Positions 33,941-52,707 of a DNA stretch of 64,000 bases are shown piece by piece. The stretch's first letter is position 1. Each line of letters starts with the position of its first letter. The stretch spans positions 203,230,127-203,294,126 of the forward strand of contig NC_134569.1 of assembly GCF_050947875.1 (NCBI RefSeq), in the 5' to 3' direction. Under the pieces are notes generated by a model. That model was given only the letters and a program-made list of their open reading frames with translations. It was not told the origin of the DNA and did not search any database. The translations under genes and the position numbers were made by a program. This DNA comes from Dermacentor variabilis. Its lineage: Eukaryota > Arthropoda > Arachnida > Ixodida > Ixodidae.

Positions 33941-34667
33941 ACTGGCAAATTACAACAAACGATTGAGTGCCTTAACAGAGAAAGTGTGAGAGTGCGGTTG
34001 AAGAATATGTGCGCAAGACAAAGATAATGATGAATAGCCTGGCAATGGAACAAGAATTCAAGATCGCCAGTCAGCCTCTAGAATCTGTGAAGGAGTAGGT
34101 TTATATAGGTCAATTGATCACAGGGAACCCTGATCATGAGAAGAAAATTCATAGAAGAATAAAAATGAGTTGTATCATATACGGCAGACATTTTCAGCTC
34201 CTGACTGGAAGCTTACCACTATCTTTGAAAAGGATGGTGTACAATCAATGCATTTTACCATTGCTGACATATGGGGCGGAGATTTGGAGACTGACAAAGA
34301 AGCTTCAGAACAAGTTAAGGACCGCGCAAAAAGCGATGGAACGAAGATTGCTAGGCATAACGTTAAGAGACAGAAAGAGCGCGGTTTGGATCAGAGAGCA
34401 AATGGGTATAGCCGATATTCTAATTGACATTACAAGAAAAAAAATGGAGCTGGGCAGGTCATGTAACGTGCCGGTTAGATAACAGTTGAACCATTAGGGT
34501 TACAGAATGAGTACCAAGAGAAGGGAAACGCAGTCGAGGACGGCAGAAGACAGGCTGGAGCGAGGAAATTAGGAAATTCGCGAGCGCTAGTTGTAATCGG
34601 TTGGCGCAGGACATGGGTAATTGGAGATCGCAAGGAAGAAGCCCGTCGTCCTGCAGTGGACATAAAA

Positions 34668-34730
<63 letters not shown>
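33941..34730 (+). mobile_element. RTE-type LINE, 3' fragment with (ATT)n tail
   Basis: This 5'-truncated fragment encodes the RT thumb and C-terminus of an RTE element. KEYVYIGQLIT-like text near 34100 is followed by RIKMSCIIYGR, LPLSLKRMVYNQCILPLLTY, GAEIWRLTKKLQNKLRTAQK, MERRLLGITLRDR and WIREQMGIAD (open frame 34114-34482). Downstream lies the frame-shifted RGRQKTGWSEEIRKFA motif. It ends in (ATT)n at 34669-34730. It begins exactly where the older LINE's endonuclease is broken, and ACTGCT is found at 33935-33940 and again at 38477-38482. Confidence 0.85.
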
Positions 34731-41040
<6,310 letters not shown>

Positions 41041-44000
41041 ATAGCAAGAACAAGCATTACAAATCCCGCACAACAAAGATTTTATTCCGCAGCTAATTAC
41101 AAGGGAGTTTCCGTGGTTAAGTAATAAATAACTTTTAAAGATCCACTATGGTGACTAACTGCTAAGGCGTTTAGCTTCTAAGGACGTGGTTGTGGCTTAC
41201 ATCCTCTGACGCAGCGCGGCCAAACTCTGATGCACGCAGAATGAAAAAATACTCCTGTGGCATGCACTGATAATACGTTAAGGGATCATAGGTAGCCAAA
41301 ATTTATTTCGGAGTTCACCACTGCGCTTTCCTTCATAACTTACAGTGCAGATTCTGTAAAATCAATGTCCTGAGTGCATCGCAAAGCATCGAAGTGCTAG
41401 AAGATATGTGCATGGTTAGCGGAAAGTACGTATACAAACAAAAGCGCTGCGCACCCACCTTCCCGCACAGCGGTGTGTTGTGCTGCATTCACGCCAAGAA
41501 CCAACTTTCCCAAATCGGTACACTTATTCCATCGAACTAAACCCTACAAATAAATAAAAGAAGTTTAGAAATTGCAAAAGTGGCCCTGCATTCTCCAGCA
41601 TTTTTTTTCTAATCAGCCCTCATCCTAAGGCCCCTTCGCTTTGTTATTTATCTCTCGTCGTCCCAGAAAGGCTCCATCATTGTATGCAGCAGCTCGAACG
41701 CGTTAAACTTGTTCAAGCACTTTCGCTTCCGTTTCCGCATGCGGCTGCAAATGCTTCAGTTGTTCTATCGCTGCCCTCTGGCGATGATGGTCATTCAGTA
41801 TGATGGCGACGATAATTGCGAGAACAATGATCGTGATAAGGATGGTGATACGAGCAATCCTTTGAAATGAGGCTGCTCTGACACACGCCACTCAGCCTGT
41901 TCTTGAAATTTCTCCGGCGTATTTAAATTTTCGAGTGATCTCTTTATTGTATAAGCTTCACTTTGCTCTGTAGAAGGTTCGCTTCATTGTGTAATGTCTT
42001 TCTTTGTATTCCCAATCTTCCAGCCTTCCATTCTACTTGAACTACAGCAGTTTCTGTTTTGCTTCCTACACAGTCCCTTAAAAGGTCACCGCTGAGTCAA
42101 GCCTGGTGTCAAATCAAGCCTCCACCTGAAAACGTCTCCCTTAATTACACGTTCTCCCCTACCCTAATTTAGCTTCGATGTGTGGAACACAGGGCACTAA
42201 ATTTTCATTTTTTTTCTTTTGATTTGAATTTTGGCAGTTCGATATTGTTCCATAGCTGCTTGGCATATAAATTGTTTGTATTGAGTGCACGGTTTCTCTA
42301 TTTCAAACGTTACAATTATTGCCCTTTTTGTTATCACAGTCCGCTTCCTGAACGTATATTTACCCATGAGTTTCCTGGCAGCATTACGCTGCGGTGCCAC
42401 CAAGCCTTCGAGACAGCTTTCTAGCACGCTGAGTGAATCGAACTGGAATGTTTATAGTTGTGTTTATGAGATGTGCTAGCATAATTTAAGTTTGACATCA
42501 AATGAAGCTTCCTAGCTAGGGAGTATCTTATCCGCAATTTTCTGCTTTTACATCGGCTTACACGACTACCCTAAAGAAGTTGCCTGCTGACAACCAAGCC
42601 CGTGAGGAATCTAAGCATTTTAGATTTCAGAACCAGAGGCCGAAATCATGAAGCTTCTTTGGCAAATGCTATTTGCCTTTGGCTAGCCTTCGCTGTTTGC
42701 CAGCCTTCGCTGACAAAATGTTTCGCCTGAGGACTGACTCGGTTTCTTTTTTACGGGCAGTTCGAGCGTAACAGCTTCTTGCAATTACGGGGGCAGTGAC
42801 CGTATAGGCGGAGGGTTCATGATATGAAATACCAAAACGTAGCTCGCGAAGTCTCAAAAATGTTCCAGCCTTTGTGCTGTTTGGCACGAAGGCTAAAAAT
42901 AAACTCCGATAATTATCGTCAAATGAGGGTTTTTCTTTTTTTTTTCCGGAGCAGGCGTACTGTTTGATGGCTCTGAACAAGTGCTGCCTTTGGCCTGCAA
43001 CGACTTACTTGACATTGCAAGCTGTACTGATGACCCAAACATGTGGGATCACGGCAAACAGAACTCCGTTTTATCAAGCAAAAGGTTCAATTTTTTGAAC
43101 AAAAGTGCGTCCAGTGTGGCCTCAGAAAAGTTAGCTTAGTCCTTAGCTCGCTTTAAGTTCCGAGTTTCTGACTTATAGGGATCAATTCGGTAAAAAAGAA
43201 GGGAAACAGAGGAAAAGAAAGTTTGCTTTTTTTAACAGAAAAGAAAATTGAGGAGCCATTCCACCCTGTGAAGGTGGTTGACCAGCGAAGCTGCTACGGT
43301 ATTATAAATTAGGTCGGTGTATAGTTTTGTTGGTATGTAACTATGCAAATAATTATGCATATGTAATTTATGCGAAATGCAAATGAATGTCAGGTGCGCG
43401 CTACGTCACACACTGCGTCATACATTCATCGATCTACTGCCGAAGCCCTTTAACGACGACGCTCTAAAGACGCAGGTGTCGACGCAGATGCGGCGGAAAG
43501 CCGTTTAGTAGCAGGTGGCCGCTAAACCGAGCCTCGACGCGAGGGACGACATGCGCTGACGGGTGCGCAATCCAAACGAGGGCAGGTAACAGAACACGTT
43601 TGTTTTTTTTAAATTTGCCACTGAGCGTGCTTCCTAATTAATTAGCTGAATAATCCAGGAAGGCCTAGAATCTTATTCTAACGGGAAAACATGCGGCTGT
43701 CCGTCTCCCTCCCGTAGATGTACAGGTAGTCACAGTAGACGGGAATTCCCCAATATTCATAACTTCAATGAGAACTGCGCAATTATGAAATGTAATAGAA
43801 ATTGGGCGTAATGTTAGAGTCGTCTTAGTGGCTAATCGTCATATAATTTCTTTCTGGGTAGATTCGATAAAACAACAGTTACAGCCGCTTTCTGTATCCA
43901 AACTCCCTCCGTAATTGCCCGTGTATTCCCTTCGAATTCTATAACGTTTACAACTTCACTGTTAAAACAACTTCACTAATTAAAACATGTAAATAAAAAA

Positions 44001-44716
44001 CGGCGTAATCATATCTTCGTGTTCGCGGTCAATTCCACTACGATTTTTTTCAGGCTTTTTTTTTAGAGCATTCGCGAGAAATAGGCGTTGCCGAAAGGCG
44101 TTTTCTGTTCGTCGCCACGATTTTTCCTGGGGGTAGCCATAGACAGCTTCGCTGTAACATAGTTTTTCTAAATACAAAAAAAAGCATCTGTAGTTTCCGG
44201 TCAACGCATTTTTTCACAATAAAACTGCAAACGCTCTTCTCTTTGTTTTGCTGGCATTTTTTTTTCATCGTGCAGATCTTTTGAGATGGCTTGGTATTTT
44301 TACTGTGATTGTATTAGGAGTACGATCCTTTATACGCAGTTTCGACTGATATTCAGTGTCATGTGAACAAGCAGCAGAAAATTACGCGGATCCCATGCAA
44401 TGTGTGAATCATTGTAAGCGAGGCTTTCTGTGTTGTTTACATCGATTGACAATAATGGGTGGTAATCATTACCGTGGGTGTTTAAGTTTATCGGCATTTA
44501 GTGCAATACTAGAGTGATGAGTTGGCGTTAAACGTTACATGCCTGCACACTTTTGTTTGTCGGTGTTGTACACAGAAAACAAAGCGAGGCATGTTTGCTC
44601 GAGACATTGTTGTGCGCCATTGTTCATAGACAGCGAGAAGGTTAGCACTGTCATTGCCCCACAAAGAGCAACGTATCATAGCAGAAGTGTTATACCCTAA
44701 TTAAATTGTCACGCTT
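41041..44716. other. Long spacer, nothing recognised
   Basis: About 3.7 kb of AT-rich sequence. Frames (for example 42197-42424, both strands) overlap each other and show no domain. There are scattered poly-T tracts (42210, 42935, 44045, 44262). No RNA gene, terminal repeats or splice-like structure could be supported. Confidence 0.4.
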
Positions 44717-44935
44717 TACGGGCTTAGCCCACACTCTAATTATGAGGCACGCCGCAATGGGGGCCTTTTAATCTTGGTCAGCTGGGAATCTTTAACATGA
44801 ACATACATATGAGTACATGAGCGTTTTTAGACTTAGTCCCCGTCGAAATGGAGCTGCCGTGGCCGGGATCAAAACCACAACCTCGAGCAACGCCATTGCC
44901 ACAAAGCTAGCGCGGCGTTTACAGAAGTGTTGATT
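44717..44935 (-). mobile_element. Diverged tRNA-related SINE
   Basis: On the minus strand the head contains TGGCAATGGCG (A-box-like) and, about 20 bp on, GGTTTTGATCC (B-box-like, against GGTTCGANNCC). The body reads CCCGGCCACGGCAGCTCCAT, then a GGCCCCCATTGCGGCGTGCC-like block. The plus-strand phrase GAAATGGAGCTGCCGTGGCC matches, as I recall, a common tick SINE. Ends are approximate and no target duplication was found. Confidence 0.5.
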
Positions 44936-45100
44936 GGATGGGTGGCTGCTTCCGTAGAGTGGTCTAGATGCTGCGGTGCTTGAAGTGGCTTTGCGTCCGC
45001 AAGCCGTACGTAAGTTGTCCGCTTGGTACATTTGCAAGGTGTTCATTTTAATGCGGAATCATTACATGGCTCATGAAGCGGTAAATCGGGCCGCGTGGCC

Positions 45101-45455
45101 GGAGATGGTGCAATAGGTCACGTGGTCCCACAGACGCGCTCGTGCCACTGCTCGTCCGTTTGTCGTCTCCTTTCACAGCTGGCTCCGGTGCCGCTCACCA
45201 TGCACGCGTTCCCATACTGCCCCTTCCTCTGCGAAGGCGCTGACGGCACTTGCCCACTGCCAGTCGGTGCGTTTATTTCGGTGAGTTCAGTCGGGCGCTA
45301 CGATGGAAGAATCTTCGACGGAGATGGTACAAAAAGTCACGTGGTCACAAAAAGCGACCGCTACGATGGCCGCGCGCCGCGCGTCGCCGCGCTGCCAGTC
45401 TGTGCGCTGATTTCGGTGAGTTATGTCGTAGGCTACGATGAACGAACCTTCGATT
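45101..45455 (+). repeat. Interleaved direct duplication
   Basis: Block A (GGAGATGGTGCAATAGGTCA, with CGTGGTC) at 45101 recurs at 45320 with few changes. Block B (CTGCCAGTCGGTGCG, GGTGAGTTCAGTCG, CTACGATGGA, CTTCGAC) at 45255-45320 recurs at 45391-45455. The A-A distance is about 219 bp and the B-B distance about 138 bp, so the second unit lost about 80 bp. No coding role is evident. Confidence 0.6.
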
Positions 45456-45799
45456 TCGACTTTTCAGTTAGTATCTGCACCCGGCTCCCACGAAGGTCCA
45501 CGCAAGCACGCGAACGAGGCCGAGGCATCTGAGGCGAGGAATGATACAAGGCAACGTGAAAACAATGCCATTACGTTTCGTAAAATTAGTCGTCATCGTG
45601 AAGACGTCGCCATGCTTTCGCATTCATCCACGTAGAGACACATAAGTGCGCTTGACTTATTTAGAAATAGTATAAACATACCGCACCCTGCCATAAATTT
45701 AAATCTGTCCAGTTTGTTCGCGACTGCTGCCGTGTCTAGTAGCAGCATTTGCTTGCCCTCTTACGTGCATTTTCTCTCTCTCGCCGTCCTCCCATGTAT

Positions 45800-46865
45800 G
45801 CGAGCTGCGAGCAAACAGTGGCAAGGCTTCAGGTGATTGACCGACCACGGAAGACTACGTCCATGGCAGTCCTCGCTCAGAAACTGAGAGGAGCCTTCGA
45901 CAATGTAAACACTCGAAGATACTCGTAAACCTACAAGCCACCGATTGCAGCAGAAGAATCTTCGCATACGTCCAAAGCTTCCTGAAGAACAGATTTCTGC
46001 ATATCAACCTGGGAGATCGCCGATCCAGCTTCATCAGCAGGGGAGACAAAAGAACCCCGCAAGGGGCAGTTCTGTCACCTCTGCTCTTTAACATAGCCAT
46101 GCGCCGCCTCTCCGCTCGGATGAACGAGATTGATGGCATTCGGTACACTCTCTATGCCGATGAGATCACCATATAGAAAACCAAAGGCAATTTAGGTCAG
46201 ATAGAAGCCAACCTACAAGCAGCAGCCACGATCGTGCAACACTATGCCAGCAAATGCGGCCTCCAACGCTCCCCGGAAAAATCGGAACTCCTAGTCTTCC
46301 GGAAGAAACGAGATCAGGAAAACCGGGACATCAACATAGACGGAGAGTGCATACAAGACGTGGAAAATCTCAAGGTTCTTGGCGTGACCATTAACAAGAA
46401 AAGCAACAACGAAGTCAGTATAGCTAAGTCCCGGAACGACGCGGATCAAGTCAGTAGAATGATTGCTATGATCACGTACAAAGGAACGGGTATGCTCGAA
46501 AAGGACACCTTACGCCTGGTCCAGACATTCGTTGTCAGCCGGATAGTCTACGCTGTCCCATAATTCAAGCTGAAAAAACCAGATGTCAAGAGACTAGACG
46601 CCATGCTGCGGGCAGTCTACTAGCAAGCCCTAGCCCTGCCCCTGACAACATCTACCGAGAGACTACTACAGCTCGGCCATGATAAAACAGCCCAGGAGCT
46701 TAACAAACGTCACCTGTTAGTCGAAACGATGCGGCTAGCAAGCACCGAAACAAGATGACAAGCTCTTCGCGACCTAAATTCGAAATCCCGTACTTTATGG
46801 ATCGACGCGTCGATGTTCCAAAAGCCTCGCGGGGGCAATTCAATGTAACCCCCCTGCCCAAAATA
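45800..46865 (+). pseudogene. Degenerate RNase H-type LINE, RT segment
   Basis: RT remnants in shifting frames: GAFDNVN (motif A end), QSFLKNRFLHINLGDR, TPQGAVLSPLLFNIAMRRLS, and YADE where YADD is expected. The one long frame (46234-46563) encodes HYASKCGLQRSPEKSELLV and LKVLGVTIN, the thumb. It ends at 46865, where a Gypsy LTR begins. A LINE-like 3' end resumes at 56762, so the Gypsy element probably landed in it. Confidence 0.75.
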
Positions 46866-46967
46866 TGGACACGTTAACTATCTTTATCGAGCGACCACTT
46901 CTCACCACCTAACAAATGTTATCGCACAGCGCAGGACGCGCCTGCATGTAAAAGAAGTTTCTGGAAT
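46866..46967 (+). repeat. Gypsy 5' LTR, first 102 bp
   Basis: Begins TGGACACGTTAACTATC, matching the 3' LTR start TGACACGTGTACTTTATC, and runs through CACCACCTAACAAATGTTATC to TTTCTGGAAT. It then breaks off where a LINE is inserted. The rest of the LTR resumes at 51022. Confidence 0.88.
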
Positions 46968-47229
46968 CTTGGCCGGCTATACCGAAACGGCAACATTCAC
47001 CAACAGAATCACAGCAAACTTTCGCTGGACAACCCCAGACGTCTACTGTTGGTGATTTGCGCGACGAAGACAGGCAGGTGGCTGATATGATTAATTAATA
47101 CAATGCGCATTATACTGAACAAGCTGCAAACACCAGAAGCTCGAAGCGCTCTGCAAATACTGGATTCACTAAATCCAGTAGCATCGTTAAAGTATCATGG
47201 CTCAACCAATAGTCCCGCCCTCAACTTAT

Positions 47230-47861
47230 AAGTGCGTCGATCTTTCAGTGGAATGCCAGGGCTCTAAGGAACCATATATCATACTTCTGCCAATTCATTT
47301 TCACAAATCGCTTCACCATACTGGTCATTTGCGAACCAAATACATCAACTCCACTCATACTGTCCGGTTATGAATCTTTGGTCTCGTCCACATGCGGTGC
47401 GAGCACGAAAGTGATCATCTATATCCGTACGGACTTATGCCGCAAACGCGGTAGAGTCTCATGACGACAAGCTATATGTCTGCCTAAATGTCCAAAAGAA
47501 GAATGTGTCATTTACACTAATTGGAGCATGCATATCCCCAGCAGGTCACTTTGACGGCGAACGACTTAAGTATACATTACTAATGAACAATGGCCCCTGG
47601 GTTATCACAGGTTACTTCAACGCGCGTCACCAGTTATGGGGAAGCACTAAAATTGACTCCAAAGGCAGGAGTCTTGCCTCCTTTGCTGCCGACCATGATT
47701 TGTGCTGTGTGACTGACGGTAGTCCTACATTTCTGCGAGGCACGACCTATAGTAGCTGCTTGGACTTAACTTTGGTGTCAGGGCGCTTTCCCTCGAGCTT
47801 CCAATGGTTTACGGACGTAGAACACGTGGAAGCGACCATATCCAACATACATAAAGATTAG
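47230..47861 (+). pseudogene. I-type LINE ORF2, endonuclease
   Basis: APE-type endonuclease remnant: EWNARAL-like start near 47250, ICEPNTSTPLILSGYE (catalytic Glu), then TGYFNARHQLWGS (for GDFNAHH, so the metal-site Asp is replaced by Tyr) and SPTFLRGTTYSSCLDLTL. Frames change near 47490, and the substitution alone would probably remove activity. Confidence 0.78.
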
Positions 47862-47889
47862 AGGAGTTGAGCAACGCTCCTCAACTGTC

Positions 47890-49614
47890 TTGCGTACAGT
47901 TGATTGGTCAAAGTTTAAGAAGGATATGGATGACACAAGTCGGGAATGCCTTTCACACACTATCGAAGAAACAATCGCAGAGGCATTGAAAACATTTATC
48001 TGCTCGCTTACAAGGTCAGCAAGGCGAACAGACTTGGACGTGGAACTGGAGAGGCTGCGTGCGGCACGCCGACAGGCGGAGAGGAAGTATCGACGCACGA
48101 AGTCCGTCTTGGACCTGAGGGCTTCACGACGCATACAAAAGAAAGCCCAGCGTCGCATGGATAAATTGGAAGATAAGCGATGGAAAAGTTTCTGTCGGTC
48201 GCTTGATCACCGAAAATCGCTCTCGCACATATGGAGAACGGTTAGGGGACTTCGCTCATCTCCGCATCAAAGGAAGCCCTTTGCTGCTCTGGCCCTCTAC
48301 CAACTCCGCTCGGAGCTTCAAGTGGCTGAAGAGTTCTGTGCACGGGTTGCTGGGTCCGTGGCCATCATTACTGACGCAGCATCGAATGACATCCCTGAGG
48401 CACGTCTACCAGAAATGAACGTGCTATTTTCACTCGAAGAGCTCAATGCGGCGTTGGCGATCTGCAGGCGTTCTTCGTCACCAGGACCTGATGGCATCAC
48501 GTATGCTGCCCTATGCCACCTTGGACATGACGCACGTGATGAGCTGCTCACCTACTACATGGAGCCTTGGCAGAACGGCGCCGTTCCTAGACAATGGAAA
48601 ACGAGCCGCTTGATCCCCATTCTGAAACCTGGAAAGTCTCCGCTTGAGCTCTCATCATATCGTCCGATTGCGCTTTCGAGCTGCGTCGGCAAAGTGATGA
48701 AAAGAATGATTCTTGCTCGCTTGTAATGGTACCTAGAACGATTCAACATCTATCCGGGCGCCATGACAGGCTTTCGTTGAGGTCGCACGTCGATCGACAA
48801 CGTCATTGACATCGTAACAAGGGTCCAAAATCAAAAAAGCCTCAAGCGCCTATCTGCGGCACTTTTTCTTGATATAAAAGGAGCATACGAAAACGTCGCC
48901 CATTAGGCCATACTGAACTCATTTGAGACTGTTGGAGTTGGTGGCCGCATATATAAATGGATTCGGGACTATTTGACTGAGAGGCGTCTGTTCTTACACA
49001 CCGAAGACGGCCCAACTTCAGACCATTACATGTGCCGTGGTGTGCCGCAGGATGGAGTGTTGAGCCCTATTTTGTTCAACCTCATCCTGGTAGGACTAGC
49101 GGATTATCTACCGCAGACAGTTCATGTCGCAATATACGCCGACGGCATTTGCATCTGGGCCTCTGCGGTGACTCGCCCTCAGCTAAGAGCCAGGCTTCAG
49201 CGGGCGGCAACCATGACGGCGTCTTATCTCCGAGAACAAGGCCTCAGTGTGTCTAATAAAAAGTGCGCATTACTTGGTTTTACGCAAAAACAAATTTCAT
49301 TGTATCCTGTTTCCATCAAGGGTCAAGCTGTATCCTGCGTTAAGACGCATCGCTTTCTGGGCGTCATCATTGACCGCAACCTCTCGTGGAGCCCTCACAG
49401 CATCTATCTGAAGAAGAAGTTAGTGGCCATTGCTCAGGCCTTCCAATTTCTCTGCGGGAAAATGTGGCGTACACCAGTCAATTCTATGTTGCAGCTGTAC
49501 CGGGTTTTGTTTCTCGGACTCCTACGTTACAGCCTACCAGTGTTGTCAAATGCATGCAAGACGAACTTTCGCGCCTTCGAGAGCATACAAGGTCAAGCCC
49601 TACGCACGTTTTAG
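47890..49614 (+). pseudogene. I-type LINE ORF2, reverse transcriptase
   Basis: One reading frame broken by stops at 48724-48726 and two more before 48910. Motifs: RRSSSPGPDGITY, YRPIALSSCVGKVMKRM, FLDIKGAYENV, GVPQDGVLSPILFN (Gly to Asp in the usual PQG), and YADGICIW, where the second catalytic Asp is Gly. The thumb region CVKTHRFLGVIIDRNLSW follows. The damage pattern shows an old, inactive copy, the same family as 1-7345. Confidence 0.85.
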
Positions 49615-50820
49615 GGCTGCCTCGGTGCACCTCAACAACAGCAACAATCGCCATCGCGGGAGATCATATATTCCAGACATATGTAGCTGTCGACTCTCTC
49701 AGAGCGCACATTCGCCATCTGTCAAGGATCCCCGACCATCATTTGGCCTCCCTACCAGCCGAGAGACTTCAAGCGACCTTTTCACGAGTGATGAGCGCTC
49801 ATCAAGAGTGCATACCGGCATCTTTTATACCGGCGGCGAAGCCTTCCTCTCACCTGTGGTGCCTGCGACAGCCTCAAGTGAATTTTGCTATTCCTGGAAT
49901 TACAAAAAACTCCAATCATCCAGCATCGGCTCTGAAGCAACTTACACTCCTATTACTGCACCAGACATATCATGACCACATTCATATATATACGTATGGT
50001 TCGACCTCACCTACAAGTTCAACTGCCGCATTCGTCGTTCCAGCCAAGAACGTTACAGTTAAATTTAAATCGTCGCACACGACTACATCTACATCGGCAG
50101 AAATTGCAGCTCTCCATGCCGCTATGATGTACATCTCCGAAGAGCCAACAGAGAAATGGGTCGTATTTTGCGACTCTCAGGCAGCCCTTCACAGCATCAA
50201 GTCTGCATTACGTCACAGAACTTACGAGCAGATGATCTCTGACACCAGGGAAGTGCACCACCATGCTCTGGAAAGAGGAGACCACATTATATTTCAATGG
50301 ATCCATGCTCACTGTGGTATCGTCGGCAACAACCTAGCTGACAGGACTGCCCGGTCTGCCCATGAGGATACCAAGACGCGTCCAACACCTTTGGCGAGGT
50401 CGGACGCTGCCAGAGAATTTCGCCTAGTTGCACGCAAGAAGTCAGAAGATCTCTGGATTTCAACTGCCTTCAATTGCAGATTACCGAAACTGTCCCCACA
50501 CTATGGCTACAACTGCCATCTAGCCTTTCCCGCAGCTCAACAACCTTGTTGTGTCGCTTGTGGCTGGGAGTGGCGTTCCCGAACGCATACTCCTATGGTA
50601 TGTTAATGGCCGAGAGCCCGATGTGCGACTCCTGTGGGTGCGAGGAGACTATCGAGCACCTGTTGTGTACCTGCCCTCGCTACGATGTCCAACGCCTCTC
50701 TCTGCGGGCACCTTTACGCCGACTGGACTCGAAATCGTTCACCGAGGCAAAGATACTCGGACCGTGGCCACACCCGTCACTGGCTCGAAAAGCGATTCGA
50801 GCACTAGTGCAGTACTTGAA
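49612..50820 (+). pseudogene. I-type LINE ORF2, RNase H and C-terminal zinc finger
   Basis: After a frameshift near 49612, frame 49386-50606 carries the RNase H domain that would remove the RNA strand after copying. It has YTYGSTS where YTDGS is expected (first catalytic Asp changed to Tyr), AEIAALHAAM, FCDSQAALHSI and GNNLADRTARSA. A second frameshift near 50550 leads into the C-terminal CDSCGCEETIEHLLCTCPRY finger and KILGPWPHPSLARKAIRALV, ending near 50830. The 3' UTR runs to the (TC)n tail. Confidence 0.83.
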
Positions 50821-51021
50821 GTGCGCCGGTTTCAGAGACCGTTTATATTGTCCTTCTGTATGGTGTCCCTCCCACACGTACTCAGTGCTTACTCTCTGCC
50901 TTTCTTCCTCTTTCTATTCCTCCTTCCCCCACCCCCCGTACAGGGTAGCAAACCGGATGCTGAACTGGTTGACCTCCCTGCCTTTCCTATCCTTGTTGTT
51001 TTCTCTCTCTCTCTCTGGAAT

Positions 51022-51338
51022 GTTATCGATGGTTCCATCCGCTGTCTTTCCCCACAACTTGTGTAATCTGATTGCATGTATGCGCGACGCGAGTAGTGTA
51101 GAACTTTGTGGAAGGCACGCAGGTCCCAGCGGTTACTTTGGTACATTCCACGACTGATCTATAAAAGGTGACGCGCTTGACCCGCTGATCAGATTTTCGA
51201 CGATCGCCGACTTTGTTCGCTGCTGTCGTTGTACTTTAAGTGTAGCCTGTCTTTGTGGGCACAGGTTCGCCCAATAAAAGCTAGTTTTGTTTTTCACAGT
51301 CTTGCTACTGTGTTCTTTAACGTCACTGCCACGTGACA
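51022..51338 (+). promoter_or_regulatory. Gypsy 5' LTR, rest, with promoter and polyadenylation signal
   Basis: Holds TATAAAAG at 51160-51167 and AATAAA at 51273-51278, and ends CCACGTGACA at 51338. The leader then starts TCTGGTGGAGGTGC; the TGG two bases in would be the start of the primer-binding site, whose tRNA I cannot name. Together with 46866-46967 the LTR is 419 bp, one base different from the solo copy. Confidence 0.85.
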
Positions 51339-51523
51339 TCTGGTGGAGGTGCTTTTCGTCCATGTACCGGACACACCCGACAAGCCGTGATCCAAGCCCG
51401 GACCGCAAAGAGAGCACCAACGTCGTCCCGGACCATCGTGCAAGCCGTCGCCTACAACAGCTGCCCCCGGAGCACGGACTTGTACCTGAGAAGACTAAAA
51501 AGATTGTTGCCAAGGCAACCACA

Positions 51524-52707
51524 ATGGCAGCCCCAGTGTCACCCATCGTACTTCAACAACCCAGAGAGCCCCCTGCCTTCCGTGGAGCTACGTCGGAGGA
51601 TCCGGAAACCTGGCTCGAAACCTTCGAAAGGATCTCGACTTTTAAAAACTGGACATCTGAGGATGAGCTACGACAAGTGTAGTTCTCCTTGGAAGATGCC
51701 GTGAGGACTTGGTTCGAGAACCGGGAGTCCACCCTTGCAACATGGGACCTGTTCCGCAGTAACTTCCTGAGGACGTTCACGAGCGCAGTCCGAAAAGAAA
51801 GGGCCGAAGTTGTGCTCGAAACTCGAAGCCAACTAGCCAATGAGACGATCGCCATCTTCACAGAAGAGATGACCCGTCTTTTCCGGCACGCCGACCCGGA
51901 AATGTCCGAAGAGGAAAAAGTACGTTCCTTGATGCCAGGCATAAAGCAAGAACTTTTCGCCGGGCTAATCCGAAATCCACCGAAGACCGTAGCTGAGTTC
52001 CTGACAGAGGCTACGACGATTGAGAAAACTTTAGAAATGAGCACAAGGCAATATAACCGCCAAGTGCTCACGCCTCAGCGCGCCATCCAAGCGCTAGGCT
52101 CCGTTGATCTCCAAGAGACCATCAGGGCCATTGTGCGCGAAGAACTGCGCAAGGTATTGCCTTCGTCGCAGCCTCAAGTAGCTTGGATCGCTGACATCGT
52201 GAAAGATGAGGTTCAGCGATGCTGGGAGTTCCTGAGCTGCAACCTCAATTAGCGCATCCCCAGCCAGAAGCGATGACCTACGCCGCCATCGCACGCCGTC
52301 AAGGTCCCCCTCCGCGACCACGCCAGGGCCCTCTAACACCGCAATTCCGTCGTCCGCCACCGCCGCCACCAGCACGGTCACCCGTCGCCCAGCGCACCTA
52401 CGCGTGGAAGACGGACATTTGGCACGCCCCCGACCACCGCCCGCTCTGCTACCACTGCGGCGAAGCCGGCCATGTGTACCGCCGATGTCCATACCACGAC
52501 CTGGGATTGCGAGGCTTCGCCGTCAACGCACAGCGCCCGAGGGAAGGTGAACGGCCTCGTGACATCGCCGACTACCTCGCCGCTACTCAGTGGAGCCCTC
52601 GACGACCGCCCCGTTCGCCATCACCAGGCCGATACCTGTCGCCGCAGCGCCGTCCATACATTGGCCCAGCCCGCGGCCGGTCAGCAAGCCCATATCCGGA
52701 AAACTAA
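51524..52707 (+). pseudogene. Gypsy gag
   Basis: Structural protein that would form the particle and package RNA. From the ATG at 51524 it begins MAAPVSPIV. The capsid-like region (WLETFERISTFKNWTSEDE, then SRSQLAN-type text and MSEEEKVRSLMPGIK) is followed by a Pro/Arg-rich linker and a CCHC knuckle, CYHCGEAGHVYRRC, near 52447-52488. The protein ends SPYPEN at 52707. A TAG at 51680-51682 and a frameshift near 52215 break it. The pol frame overlaps its end and is reached by a -1 shift, as is common in Gypsy elements. Confidence 0.88.

Larger units (their letters stand above)
46968..51013 (+). mobile_element. I-type LINE inserted in the Gypsy 5' LTR
   Basis: A 4046 bp LINE starting inside ORF1 (tail DRQVADMINNTMRIILNKLQ, homologous to the ORF1 tail at 5976-6120) and ending in (TC)n at 50999-51013. 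TCTGGAAT stands on both sides (46960-46967 and 51014-51021) and is present once in the intact 3' LTR, so it is the target duplication. The 3' UTR phrase CAGGGTAGCAAACCGG is shared with the fragment at 26949-27186. Confidence 0.88.
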
